DNA of 20,975 nucleotides, from the NCBI GenBank assembly GCA_012518475.1, contig JAAYSB010000004.1, positions 1 to 20,975 on the forward strand, in the 5' to 3' direction. The translations under genes and the position numbers were made by a program. The notes below the pieces were generated by a model. The model made no database searches. It worked only from the letters and a program-made list of their open reading frames with translations, and was not told the origin of the DNA. Shown one piece after another: positions 6,555 to 14,148 of the stretch (its first letter is position 1; every line of letters begins with the position of its first letter). The DNA comes from Intrasporangiaceae bacterium. Lineage in GTDB: Bacteria; Actinomycetota; Actinomycetes; Actinomycetales; Dermatophilaceae.

Positions 6555-8432
6555 TCAGCCGGGGAAGTAGGAGGAGTAGGCGGTCGACAGGATGCCCTGG
6601 GCCTGCCGGACGATCTGGAAGGCGTCCCGCAGGTGGCGCTTCTCGAACTGGCTCAGCTCCTCCGGCGGGACGAAGTTGTCCGGCGTCTGCCCGGCGCGGA
6701 CCTGACGGGCCTGGTGCCGGATCCGCACATACGAGATGAACTCGGCGGCGTCCTTGAGGTCCTCGACGAGCTCCTGGCTCAGCCGTCCTGACCCACCGAT
6801 GGCGGACAGGCGCATCTGGGTGTTGACCTGGGGCAGGCCTTCAGCGAGAGCGAGCACCCGGGCGAGGTCGACGACGAGGCGCACACCCCGGTCCTTGAGG
6901 TTGAGGGTGTCGCGCTCGACACCCTCCTTCTCCAGGACGAAGCCGCGGAAGAACCCGATGGGTGGCTGGGCCCGGGTCGCGTGGTTCGTCAGGTGACCCA
7001 GGAACGGCTTGCTCGTCCTGGTCTTCGTGAGCAGTGATCTGTGCAGCGTCTCGAACATGGCGGCATCGCCGTGCAGTGGTCGCATGTCGAGGAAGACACT
7101 CGAGTGCACGAGCGTCTCGGGGCCGGGGTTGGTGATCCATCGGTCGAAGGTCTCGATCCATGCCGACAGGCTCTGGCGCCACTCCTCGTTCGTCGCCATG
7201 ACTCCGTAGTCGCAGTAGCGGATTCCGCAGGTCGCCAGACCGTCGGAGACGAACTGCGCGAGCTGACGCATATAGGTGGAGTAGACCTCGGCGTCCGGTC
7301 CGGCGAGGGCCTCGTCGCTGAGGATGAGCATGTTGTCCTGGTCGCTGGCCAGTCCTTGCTCCAGTCGTGCCGACGAGCCGAGAGTGACCCAGCAGTACGG
7401 GCCCGGCGCCGGACCCAGCGTGGCGATCGCCAGCTCGATGAGGCGACGCTCGATCGCGTCCCCGATGGCGGTGACGATCCGACCGATGTCGTCGGCGGTC
7501 GCGTCCTCGGCGACGAGCTGGCTGATGATCTGGGCGATGCGCGGGTGCACGGTCGCGATCTCCTCGATCGTCGTCATCTTGTGGATGTCCCCGACGAGAT
7601 AGACCGGGTTGGCGTGCTCGAGACGCATGAGGTCGGTGCTGCTGATCATGCCGATGACCCGTCCGCTGTCGGTGACCGGCATGTGGTGGATGTTGCGGGC
7701 CACCATCGTCAGGAGGATCTCGAACGACATCGCCTCCGCGGGTGAGCTGAGGGGGTTCGCCGTCATGATGTTGCGAACCGGCTCGGCGATGTCGCGGCCC
7801 TCGGCCACGACACGGTTGCGCAGGTCGCGGTCCGTCATGATGCCGACCAGGGCGTCGTCCTCCATGATGAGCAGGCTGGACACCCGCTCGGCACGCATCT
7901 TCTCGGCCGCCGCGCGGATCGTCGTGTCCGGACCGACCCCGAGTGGGTCCCGGCGCACCAGCCCGCCCACGGTCGTCTTGAGGACGGCGGTGCCCCGCTC
8001 CGAGGTGTGGACCGACTTCAGGGCCATGCGCATCGTCTCGCTGAGCGAGTGCTGGAAGTACACCGACCACATCGGCTCGCTCCGGGACAGCTCCCGGAAC
8101 ACCTCGCCGGGCATGACGAGCACCAGGGAGTCCTCGATCGCGGTGAGCGTGAACGGGGCGATGCCGTCGGAGAGCAGGGATGCCCAGCCGAAGGGGCGTC
8201 CGGTGTCGTAGCGATCGACGAGACCGCCGTTCGGGTCGCGGACCTCCACCGCCCCGGACCGGAGCACGAACATCTCGTCGTTGTGCGTCCCGGCTCCGAC
8301 GATCTGGGTGTCCCGCTTGTAGTAGCGCGTCGTCAGGCGCCGCGGCAGCTCGCGTAGCACCCTCTCCGGCAGCGCCTCGAAGGGCGCGTGCTTGACCAGG
8401 AACTCCTGAACCTCGAGCAGCTCTGCATCCAC
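6555..8432 (-). CDS. Cyclic-nucleotide-binding / CBS / DUF294 nucleotidyltransferase-like protein
   Basis: About 625 residues, soluble. Order (numbered from a possible TTG at 8444): cNMP-binding-type domain at about 15-145 (GRPFGWASLLSDG); two CBS domains at about 160-280 (VSSLLIMEDDALVGIMTDRDL and HMPVTDSGRVIGMISSTDL); a DUF294/GlnD-like nucleotidyltransferase domain from about 320 (GSSARLEQGLASDQDN, with the S-D-Q-D metal-binding element at 368-370); and a DUF294 C-terminal helical domain to the end. Family members are thought to be signalling or uridylyltransferase-like proteins with unknown targets. Start uncertain: GTG at 8430-8432 (with GGATCGGG close upstream) is preferred over TTG at 8442-8444; no ATG fits. 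It forms a unit with the exonuclease that follows and interrupts the catabolic genes. Confidence 0.9.
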   Translation of the reverse strand: MDAELLEVQEFLVKHAPFEALPERVLRELPRRLTTRYYKRDTQIVGAGTHNDEMFVLRSGAVEVRDPNGGLVDRYDTGRPFGWASLLSDGIAPFTLTAIEDSLVLVMPGEVFRELSRSEPMWSVYFQHSLSETMRMALKSVHTSERGTAVLKTTVGGLVRRDPLGVGPDTTIRAAAEKMRAERVSSLLIMEDDALVGIMTDRDLRNRVVAEGRDIAEPVRNIMTANPLSSPAEAMSFEILLTMVARNIHHMPVTDSGRVIGMISSTDLMRLEHANPVYLVGDIHKMTTIEEIATVHPRIAQIISQLVAEDATADDIGRIVTAIGDAIERRLIELAIATLGPAPGPYCWVTLGSSARLEQGLASDQDNMLILSDEALAGPDAEVYSTYMRQLAQFVSDGLATCGIRYCDYGVMATNEEWRQSLSAWIETFDRWITNPGPETLVHSSVFLDMRPLHGDAAMFETLHRSLLTKTRTSKPFLGHLTNHATRAQPPIGFFRGFVLEKEGVERDTLNLKDRGVRLVVDLARVLALAEGLPQVNTQMRLSAIGGSGRLSQELVEDLKDAAEFISYVRIRHQARQVRAGQTPDNFVPPEELSQFEKRHLRDAFQIVRQAQGILSTAYSSYFPG

Positions 8433-8505
8433 ACCCCGATCCAATCAGGTATGCGGTGCCCCCCGTGGGCCCGTGTGACCGGCTCGTCGACCAGCGGCCA
8501 GGTCC

Positions 8506-8577
8506 AGCGACGAGAGGCCCCGCCTCCCGCCACTTCTTCCACCTAGCAGCGATCGTGCGATCAGCGACGAGAGGCCC
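8506..8577 (+). repeat. Duplicated tail of the repeat unit (AGCGACGAGAGGCCC)
   Basis: The 15-mer AGCGACGAGAGGCCC occurs at 8506-8520 and again at 8563-8577, the second directly after the first stem-loop copy. This shows that a longer unit of about 55-57 bp was duplicated in tandem here, not only the stem-loop core. Confidence 0.7.
8528..8560 (+). repeat. Stem-loop repeat copy (GTGCGA subtype), forward
   Basis: 5' arm CGCCA, 22-nt loop (with CTTCTTCCACCTAGCAGC), 3' arm GTGCGA followed by TCAGCGACGAG. It lies after the DUF559-type gene in the non-coding stretch 8445-8692. Confidence 0.8.
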
Positions 8578-8582
8578 TGACC

Positions 8583-8615
8583 CGCCACTTCTACCAAATA
8601 GCAGCGATTGTGCGA
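8583..8615 (+). repeat. Stem-loop repeat copy (GTGCGA subtype), forward
   Basis: 5' arm CGCCA, 22-nt loop (with CTTCTACCAAATAGCAGC), 3' arm GTGCGA followed by TCAGCGACGG. It starts 55 bp after the previous copy and shares its right-hand extension. Confidence 0.8.
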
Positions 8616-8654
8616 TCAGCGACGGCACCACGCACGGCCGCCCACGCATACCCG

Positions 8655-8688
8655 TCGCCACTTCTTCCACATAGCAGCGAAATGGCGA
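8655..8688 (+). repeat. Stem-loop repeat copy (TGGCGA subtype), forward, just after the DUF559-type gene
   Basis: 5' arm TCGCCA, 22-nt loop (with CTTCTTCCACATAGCAGC), 3' arm TGGCGA: a perfect 6-bp stem. It ends 4 bp from the stop codon of the minus-strand gene at 8693 and could form a hairpin at the 3' end of that mRNA. Confidence 0.8.
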
Positions 8689-8692
8689 CGAA

Positions 8693-9625
8693 TCACGCAA
8701 CGAGGATGGGCGAGAAGTGACGGCGGTAGTCGGTGAGCTCAGGGTTCGGGACAGTGATCCCGAACGAGCGGAGCACATCAATGATGCGCAACAGGGTCTG
8801 GTCCGGTGTCTCGTACAGGTCCTCCGCGCGCAGGACGATGAAGGTCCATCCCTCCCGCTCCAGGGTCGCGCGCCGCGCCTCGTCGTACGCCTTCTGCGCC
8901 TCTTCATCGTGCCAACGGCCGTCGTACTCGATCGCCAAGAGGATCTCTCCGTAGACCAGCTCGATCCGGTAGCGGATCGAGGCGTCGACGCGGTACATGA
9001 CGTGGTTGATAGTCGGCTCCGGCAACCCAGCCAGAGTGATGAGGAGCCGCAGCCGTGTCTCTGGCGCGGAGTCCACTCCGTCACGGACCAGCCGAGCCGC
9101 CCGGAGTCCTGCGGCGCGACCGTGGTGCTCCCAGTTCTCTGCATAGTTGACGAGGTCCGCCGGGGTGATGTGGCCACGTTTGACCAGCTGATCACCGAAG
9201 ACGACGAGGTCGACGAGCTCGAGCCGGACCGCGAGATGCATGAAGGTCATCGCCGGCGATGTCACGGGGATGCCGTGCCGATGGGCAGTCTCCAGTCGAT
9301 AGGTGAAGCGGTGCGCCCTCACCTCTTCGCGCTTGATGAATGCGTGATAGCTGAACGAAAGGTGCACGGTGGCTGACTTCGGCCCTTGCGGGCACCACAG
9401 GCGCGCCGCACTCTCGTGGCTGACGACCGCATACTCAGGCGCAACGAGAATTGCTGCCTTGGCGCGGACTACGAGGGTGTCGGGGATAGCCGAGCTGATG
9501 TACACACCGTGGATCACCGGACGGAACCGGTTTGTGCGCAGTGCGTAGCGGGTCCACCCCTCGTCGACCGCCTGGGCGACGGTGAACGGCTGTGTGATGT
9601 CGAGACTGGAACCTCTGGGCGGCAT
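8693..9625 (-). CDS. AbiEi-like / DUF559 (Vsr-like PD-(D/E)XK) protein
   Basis: 310 residues. The N-terminal part (about 12-130) resembles the winged-helix plus AbiEi-type antitoxin layout seen in many actinobacterial proteins (ALRTNRFRPVIHGVYISS; VVSHESAARLW). The C-terminal part (about 185-305) is DUF559/Vsr-like: APETRLRLLITLAGLPEP (E189), RIELVYGEILLAIEYDG (E222 where D is usual; E233, D235), ending in a WTFIVLRAEDL strand. The endonuclease fold and residues are family knowledge; activity is not shown. ATG at 9623-9625 with no clear ribosome site. It stands alone between repeat clusters (three forward copies after it, two reversed copies before it) and codon use looks like its neighbours. 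No toxin partner is seen, so a toxin-antitoxin role is unsupported. Confidence 0.85.
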   Translation of the reverse strand: MPPRGSSLDITQPFTVAQAVDEGWTRYALRTNRFRPVIHGVYISSAIPDTLVVRAKAAILVAPEYAVVSHESAARLWCPQGPKSATVHLSFSYHAFIKREEVRAHRFTYRLETAHRHGIPVTSPAMTFMHLAVRLELVDLVVFGDQLVKRGHITPADLVNYAENWEHHGRAAGLRAARLVRDGVDSAPETRLRLLITLAGLPEPTINHVMYRVDASIRYRIELVYGEILLAIEYDGRWHDEEAQKAYDEARRATLEREGWTFIVLRAEDLYETPDQTLLRIIDVLRSFGITVPNPELTDYRRHFSPILVA

Positions 9626-9634
9626 GGGTCAAGG

Positions 9635-9651
9635 TTGGCGCATACCGCCAC
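9635..9651. promoter_or_regulatory. Degenerate operator-like palindrome upstream of the DUF559-type gene
   Basis: TTGGCGCATACCGCCAC keeps the TTGGC...GCCA frame and 17-bp length of the operator palindrome, with a complementary G/C change at the inner arm position. It starts 10 bp upstream of the ATG. Chance cannot be excluded in GC-rich DNA. Confidence 0.15.
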
Positions 9652-9715
9652 GTGGCTCTGGAAGTTATCCACACCACCACCGGCGGCGGCTGCTGGACCC
9701 TGGACGTCTAGTCCG

Positions 9716-9749
9716 CCGCCGATTCGCTGCTATGTGGACGATCTGGCGA
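9716..9749 (-). repeat. Stem-loop repeat copy, reverse orientation
   Basis: On the minus strand: 5' arm TCGCCA, 22-nt loop (with TCCACATAGCAGCGA), 3' arm CGGCGG; four of six arm positions pair. It lies between hyuB and the DUF559-type gene, in the non-coding stretch 9626-9866. Confidence 0.7.
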
Positions 9750-9792
9750 CAGGCTCATGCGTGGGGTCGGCCGTGCATACCCTGTCGCCCGA

Positions 9793-9826
9793 TCGCACTT
9801 CGGCTGGTATTTGGAAGAAGTGGCGA
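9793..9826 (-). repeat. Stem-loop repeat copy (GTGCGA subtype), reverse, downstream of hyuB
   Basis: On the minus strand: 5' arm TCGCCA, 22-nt loop (with CTTCTTCCAAATACCAGC), 3' arm GTGCGATC and then GGGCGACAGG. It lies 40 bp after the hyuB stop codon, where it may act as a 3' hairpin. Confidence 0.75.
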
Positions 9827-9866
9827 AGTGGTGGGGTGGGGGTATGTCTCGGTCGGGTGGTGCGAA

Positions 9867-11846
9867 TCAGAGCCAGTCGACGTCGGCGGCGTTCGCGCCG
9901 CCGGCCAGCTGGGCGTAACCCGGCCCGCGGTCGAAGAACGGCTCCTCGCCACGCTGTTCGCGCAGCTCGGCGCGCAGGGCTTCGCTCGCCTCGACATCGA
10001 CCGTCACCGAGTCGCGGTCCTCGCCGGACGCGACGACGCCGTATGCCTCGCGCGCCCCCTCGACGGAGACCTTGCCCCAGCGCAGGTCGCGTTCGACCTC
10101 GTCGTAGGGCCGCTCGAGCGGGTCACCCCAGCCGCCGCCGCCGGTCGTCCGGATCCGGATGACCTGGCCCGCCTTGACGAGCTCGGCATCGGCGAGGGCG
10201 TCCACGTCGCGCTCATCGGGTCCGCCGACGTCGATGGTCACCTGGAACGGCGCTCCGGCCTTGCCGCCCTTGACGCCCCAGCAGGCGAGGATCGAGCGGT
10301 CGGCGATCGACATGAAGTGGGCGTCCTTGAGCATCCGAAGGTGCTTCTCGTAGCCGAGGCCGCCCCGATAGCGGCCGGCGCCGCCGGAGTCGACGGCCAG
10401 ACCGAGGCGCTCGACGATGAAGGGGAAGCGGCTCTCCGTGAACTCGGTCGGCAGGTTGCGGGAGTCGGGAACGACGTGGATCGTGTCCTCGCCGTCGGCG
10501 TAGTAGCGGCCTCCGGAACCGCCACCGAGGACCTCACGCATGAGATAGGAGTTGCCGTCGCGGTCGTCCCCGTAGACGCCGGTGTAGCGGATCGTCTCCT
10601 GGTCGGCCGGCATCTGCCCGTCGACCGCCTTGGCGACGACACCGGCGAGGACGCCGAGCAGCCGGAGGATGACGAAGGTCCGGGCATTGGTCGGGCCGGG
10701 ATAGATCGGCGTGAGGAGTGTGCCCTTCTCCGGGAACCGCATCTCGATGAGGGGCACGATGCCCTCGTTGACGTCGAGCTCGGCCATCCGCTCAGGGGTG
10801 TCGGCGAGATTGCGGAGGATCGGCGCGAGCCACTTCTTGAGGAAGTTGCCTCCGACGTAGTCACCGCAGTGGTTGATCGGCCCCTTGGCCTGCGGCGCGG
10901 TGCCCTCGAAGTCGATGATGAGCCGGGGACCGGCGGGCCGGTTGTTCTCCGGGTCGGCGGGGGCGTCGCTGACCTTGGTCAGGGTGATCCGCTGTGTGTG
11001 CAGCCTCGGGTCGTCGACCCCGTCGTGCTCGGCGTAGTCCTCCCAGACATACGTCCCGTCCGGGATCTTGGAGAGGATCTCGCGCCGGTAGGTCTCGGTC
11101 GTCGCGTCGAGGATCGCGTCGAAGGCCGCCTCGACCTGATCGCGGCCGTAGCGCTCGAAGAGCTCGGAGAGTCGACGGGCGCCCATGAGGCAGGCCGAGC
11201 ACTCCGCGTCGAGGTCGGCGGCGAGCGAGTCGGGCATCCGGGAGTTGCGGGTCATGATCCGCAACGCCGACCGGTTGGGTACTCCCTTGTCCCACAGCTT
11301 GATCGGGGGGACGGACAGGCCCTCCTCGAAGACGCTGCGGGCAGCGCTCGGCATCGACCCAGGGGTGCCGCCACCGATGTCGTCGTGGTGTCCGAAGGCC
11401 TGGACGAAGGCGACGACCTCGCCCTCGTGGAACACCGGCACGGTGACACACAGGTCCGGCAGGTGGCCGATGCCGCCCTCGGACTCGTACACGTCGTTGT
11501 GGAAGAAGACGTCCCCCTCGTTCATCTCCTCGAGCGGGAAGTCCCGCGCGATGGGGTGGACGAGCGCGGAGTACGAGCGGCCGGTGAGCTTGCGCAGCTG
11601 CCGGTCGTGGATGCCGGCGCGGAAGTCGTGGGCGTCGCGGATCATCGGCGAGCGACTCGTCCGCCCGATCGCGGTCTCGACCTCCATCTCGACACTCGCG
11701 AGAGTGCCCTGGACGATCTCGACGAGGATCGGGTCGACGGTGGTCCCCTCGGCAGTCAGCCGACCGCCGTGGTCGTATGCGGTGGGCAGGCCCGCCGGGT
11801 TGCTCGGCCGAGCCGTCACATAGTCCATGTCCACCGGAGTGCTCAT
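9867..11846 (-). CDS. hyuB: Hydantoinase B / oxoprolinase B-type subunit
   Basis: 659 residues of the HyuB family, which with HyuA forms ATP-dependent amidohydrolases (N-methylhydantoinase, 5-oxoprolinase, caprolactamase) or ATP-dependent carboxylases (acetone, acetophenone). Seen: TTVDPILVEIVQGTLASVEMEVETAI, SPMIRDAHDF, GDVFFHNDVYES, HLPDLCVTVPVF, QAFGHHDDIGG, the central DFEGTAPQAKGPINH, GGGSGGRYYADG, DSGGAGRYRGGLG and the C-terminal TTGGGGWGDPLERP. The tail after that (about 95 residues) is longer than in short HyuB proteins. The ATG at 11844-11846 overlaps the hyuA stop by 4 bp. Lactam or ureide hydrolysis fits this neighbourhood best, but the substrate is not readable from sequence. Confidence 0.92.
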   Translation of the reverse strand: MSTPVDMDYVTARPSNPAGLPTAYDHGGRLTAEGTTVDPILVEIVQGTLASVEMEVETAIGRTSRSPMIRDAHDFRAGIHDRQLRKLTGRSYSALVHPIARDFPLEEMNEGDVFFHNDVYESEGGIGHLPDLCVTVPVFHEGEVVAFVQAFGHHDDIGGGTPGSMPSAARSVFEEGLSVPPIKLWDKGVPNRSALRIMTRNSRMPDSLAADLDAECSACLMGARRLSELFERYGRDQVEAAFDAILDATTETYRREILSKIPDGTYVWEDYAEHDGVDDPRLHTQRITLTKVSDAPADPENNRPAGPRLIIDFEGTAPQAKGPINHCGDYVGGNFLKKWLAPILRNLADTPERMAELDVNEGIVPLIEMRFPEKGTLLTPIYPGPTNARTFVILRLLGVLAGVVAKAVDGQMPADQETIRYTGVYGDDRDGNSYLMREVLGGGSGGRYYADGEDTIHVVPDSRNLPTEFTESRFPFIVERLGLAVDSGGAGRYRGGLGYEKHLRMLKDAHFMSIADRSILACWGVKGGKAGAPFQVTIDVGGPDERDVDALADAELVKAGQVIRIRTTGGGGWGDPLERPYDEVERDLRWGKVSVEGAREAYGVVASGEDRDSVTVDVEASEALRAELREQRGEEPFFDRGPGYAQLAGGANAADVDWL

Positions 11847-13981
11847 CGGGCGGCTCCTTCCCTCGTGATGACGAGATTGCCCCAGTCATCCACTCGCACA
11901 GTGAATCCCGGATGAACGGGAACGGTCGAACCGAACTCCTCGACGATGGCCGGACCGGTGAAGGTGTCTCCGGCGCCGAGCTGCTCGCGCGCATACACGG
12001 TCGTCGGGACGTAGCCCTGCGTAGCGTCGAAGCAGACGTCGCGGGTGCCCGTGACCGCTCGGGAGGCGAGGTCGCCCTCTCCGGCGGCAACGGTGAGGAT
12101 CTCGGGACGGGTGATCGGGCCGACACCGGTGACGCGGAGGTTGACCCACTCGACGTGCTGGTCGGTGTCCCCTCGGAAGTCGTATCCGTACAGCTGGTGG
12201 TGCTCGGTGTGGAACCGGTCGGCGATGGTCTGCGCGAACCGGTCGTCCACCGGGCCATCGGGAGCGGGGACCCGGACCTCGAAGGCCTGCCCGACATACC
12301 GGACGTCGATGGTGCGGGCGAACTGGTGCTGGTCCTCGGTGAAGCCCTCCTTCTCGAGAGCGGTCCGGGCCTTGGCGGTGAGGTCGTCGACGATGGCCTG
12401 GATCTCGGCGTGGTCGAGGGAGGACTCCCGCGTGACGTGGGTCTGGACGTAGTCGTTCTTCACATCGACGGTGAGCAGGCCGAAGGCGCTGACGTTGCCG
12501 GGGTTCGGCGGCACGACGACACCGGCGAGGTCGAGGATGTCGACGAGCCGGCAGGCGAGCAGCGAGCCCGACCCGCCGAACGTCGTGAGCATGAAGTCGC
12601 GCACGTCGAGACCACGCTTGACGCTCACCTGACGAAGAGCGTTGGCCTGGTTCCAGGCGGAGATCTCGAGGATGCCGGTAGCGCAGCGCTCGAAGTCCAG
12701 ACCGAGCCGGCCGGCCAGCTCCTCGATCCCGACGCGGGCCGCGTCGACGTCGAGCGGGATCTCTCCGCCGAGCAGGTGCGGGGGGATCCGGCCGAGGGTG
12801 ACGTGCGCGTCGGTGATCGTCGGCTCGGTGCCGCCCTTGGCATAGCAGAGCGGTCCGGGGTCGGCGCCGGCTGACTGTGGGCCGACCTTGAGGGCGCCCT
12901 CAGGGGAGATCCAGGCGATCGAGCCGCCGCCGGCGCCGACGGTGACGACGTCGATCATGGGGATCTTGCTCGGGTAGGCGCCGACCGTGCCCTCGGTCGT
13001 CAGGGTGGGCTCACCGTCGAGCACGACGGAGACATCGGTCGAGGTGCCGCCTCCGTCGCAGGTGAGCACCTTGGGGAAGCCGGCCTTCTGGGCGATGAGC
13101 GCGGCACCGAGGGCGCCGGCGGCAGGTCCTGACAGGACGGTCGTGATGGGCTGGTGGACCACCTCGTCGGCGGACAGCACGCCGCCGTTGGACTTCATGA
13201 CATAGAACGGGATCCCACGGGGGGCTCCACCCCCCGTGTGCCCCCCGGAATCGCCGCCTCCGATGAACTCCCAGAGGCGCTCCTGGATGTTGCTCACGTA
13301 GCGGCTGACGTTGGGCTTGACCGCGGCGTCGACGAGGGTGGTCATGGACCGCTCGTACTCGCGGTACTCGCGCAGCACCTCACTGCTGATCGAGACCACG
13401 GCCTCGGGGTGCTCCTCGGCGAGGATCTCGCGCATCCGCAGCTCGTGGGCGTCGTTGGCATAGGAGTGCAGGAGGCACACCCCCAGGGTGCTGATGCCCT
13501 GGTCGCGGAACCAGCGGGCTGCGGTCCGGGCGCTCTCCTCGTCGAACGGGCGGATCTCGTGACCCTCGAAGTCCATCCGGCCGCCGACGGTGCGGACCCG
13601 GTCGGCCGGGACGATGCGGTCGGGCTTGACCCAGAAGTAGGAGTTGCCATAGCCGTCGGGCACCGACTGACGGGCGATCTCGAGCATGAACTCGTAGCCG
13701 TCGGTCGTGATGAACCCGAGCTGCTCGACCTTGCCCTCGAGGAGCTTGTTCGTCGCGACCGTGGTGCCGTGCGAGACGGCCGTGATGTCGTTGCCGTCCG
13801 CGCCCATGAGGTCGAGGATCTTCGTGATGCCGTTGATGAACCCGTCAGCGGGGTTGCTCGGGGTGCTCGGGGTCTTCGTCGTGCGCTGCTCGCCGGAGTC
13901 CTCGTCCACAGCGACGACGTCCGTGAACGTGCCGCCGGTGTCGATCCCGATCCTGATCCGCCTCTGGTCAGTCATGGGCAC
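11843..13981 (-). CDS. hyuA: Hydantoinase A / oxoprolinase A-type ATP-binding subunit
   Basis: 712 residues. N-terminal ASKHA-type phosphate loop IGIDTGGTFTDVVAVDED (residues 11-28); SHGTTVATNKLLEGK; SSEVLREYREYERSMTTLVDAAVKP; then the core VMKSNGGVLSADE, VLSGPAAGALGAALIA and CDGGGTSTDVSVV; a C-terminal domain to the end. The family uses ATP to phosphorylate the amide or carbonyl oxygen of the substrate bound with HyuB. Two starts are possible: GTG at 13979-13981, with AGGG seven bases upstream (used here), or ATG at 13973-13975, with a weak site. A perfect operator palindrome sits 30 bp upstream. Between the core blocks there is a short GG-rich run (GGGDSGGHTGGGAPRG) that looks like a flexible loop. 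Confidence 0.93.
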   Translation of the reverse strand: MPMTDQRRIRIGIDTGGTFTDVVAVDEDSGEQRTTKTPSTPSNPADGFINGITKILDLMGADGNDITAVSHGTTVATNKLLEGKVEQLGFITTDGYEFMLEIARQSVPDGYGNSYFWVKPDRIVPADRVRTVGGRMDFEGHEIRPFDEESARTAARWFRDQGISTLGVCLLHSYANDAHELRMREILAEEHPEAVVSISSEVLREYREYERSMTTLVDAAVKPNVSRYVSNIQERLWEFIGGGDSGGHTGGGAPRGIPFYVMKSNGGVLSADEVVHQPITTVLSGPAAGALGAALIAQKAGFPKVLTCDGGGTSTDVSVVLDGEPTLTTEGTVGAYPSKIPMIDVVTVGAGGGSIAWISPEGALKVGPQSAGADPGPLCYAKGGTEPTITDAHVTLGRIPPHLLGGEIPLDVDAARVGIEELAGRLGLDFERCATGILEISAWNQANALRQVSVKRGLDVRDFMLTTFGGSGSLLACRLVDILDLAGVVVPPNPGNVSAFGLLTVDVKNDYVQTHVTRESSLDHAEIQAIVDDLTAKARTALEKEGFTEDQHQFARTIDVRYVGQAFEVRVPAPDGPVDDRFAQTIADRFHTEHHQLYGYDFRGDTDQHVEWVNLRVTGVGPITRPEILTVAAGEGDLASRAVTGTRDVCFDATQGYVPTTVYAREQLGAGDTFTGPAIVEEFGSTVPVHPGFTVRVDDWGNLVITREGAAR

Positions 13982-14011
13982 GATTCAACCCTGTTGGGAG
14001 GACCGCATTCC

Positions 14012-14028
14012 TTGGCACTCATTGCCAA
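14012..14028. promoter_or_regulatory. Perfect operator palindrome TTGGCA-N5-TGCCAA upstream of hyuA
   Basis: TTGGCACTCATTGCCAA: perfect 6-bp arms with a 5-bp spacer unrelated to the spacer at 5779-5783, so arms rather than spacer are conserved between the two sites. It lies 30-36 bp before the hyuA start, nearly the same distance as at the CoA-transferase gene. Confidence 0.6.
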
Positions 14029-14111
14029 CACATCAGCGATCTCCGGTCAGACCTCACCAGCCCCCGTCGAGCCAGACCCGGCGGTTCCGCATCGAGGGAT
14101 GGCGAAGCGGT

Positions 14112-14130
14112 GGTTCCGAGGGGCGGAACC
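14112..14130 (-). terminator. Hairpin after the PPOX gene
   Basis: GGTTCCG-AGGGG-CGGAACC, a perfect 7-bp stem with a 5-nt loop, 17 bp after the PPOX stop codon. No T-run follows. It separates the PPOX gene from hyuA. Confidence 0.5.
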
Positions 14131-14148
14131 GACAGAAAACCATCTGTC
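14131..14148 (-). terminator. Small hairpin overlapping the PPOX stop codon
   Basis: GACAGA-AAACCA-TCTGTC, 6-bp stem with a 6-nt loop. It directly abuts the GGTTCCG hairpin and overlaps the PPOX stop (14147-14149). The two stacked hairpins together probably end that transcript. Confidence 0.4.

Noticed and set aside
8506..8688. CRISPR array
   Set aside because: Copies are unequally spaced and diverged, occur in both orientations and inside a coding gene, and no cas gene is present.
8445..9866. Insertion sequence
   Set aside because: The enclosed gene is not a transposase and no target-site duplication or terminal inverted repeat bounded by direct repeats is seen; only the dispersed stem-loops flank it.
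9582..11915. A 777-residue plus-strand frame opposite hyuB
   Set aside because: It mirrors hyuB codons and yields a Val/Asp/Glu-rich product without domain features, while the minus strand encodes a full HyuB with all motifs.
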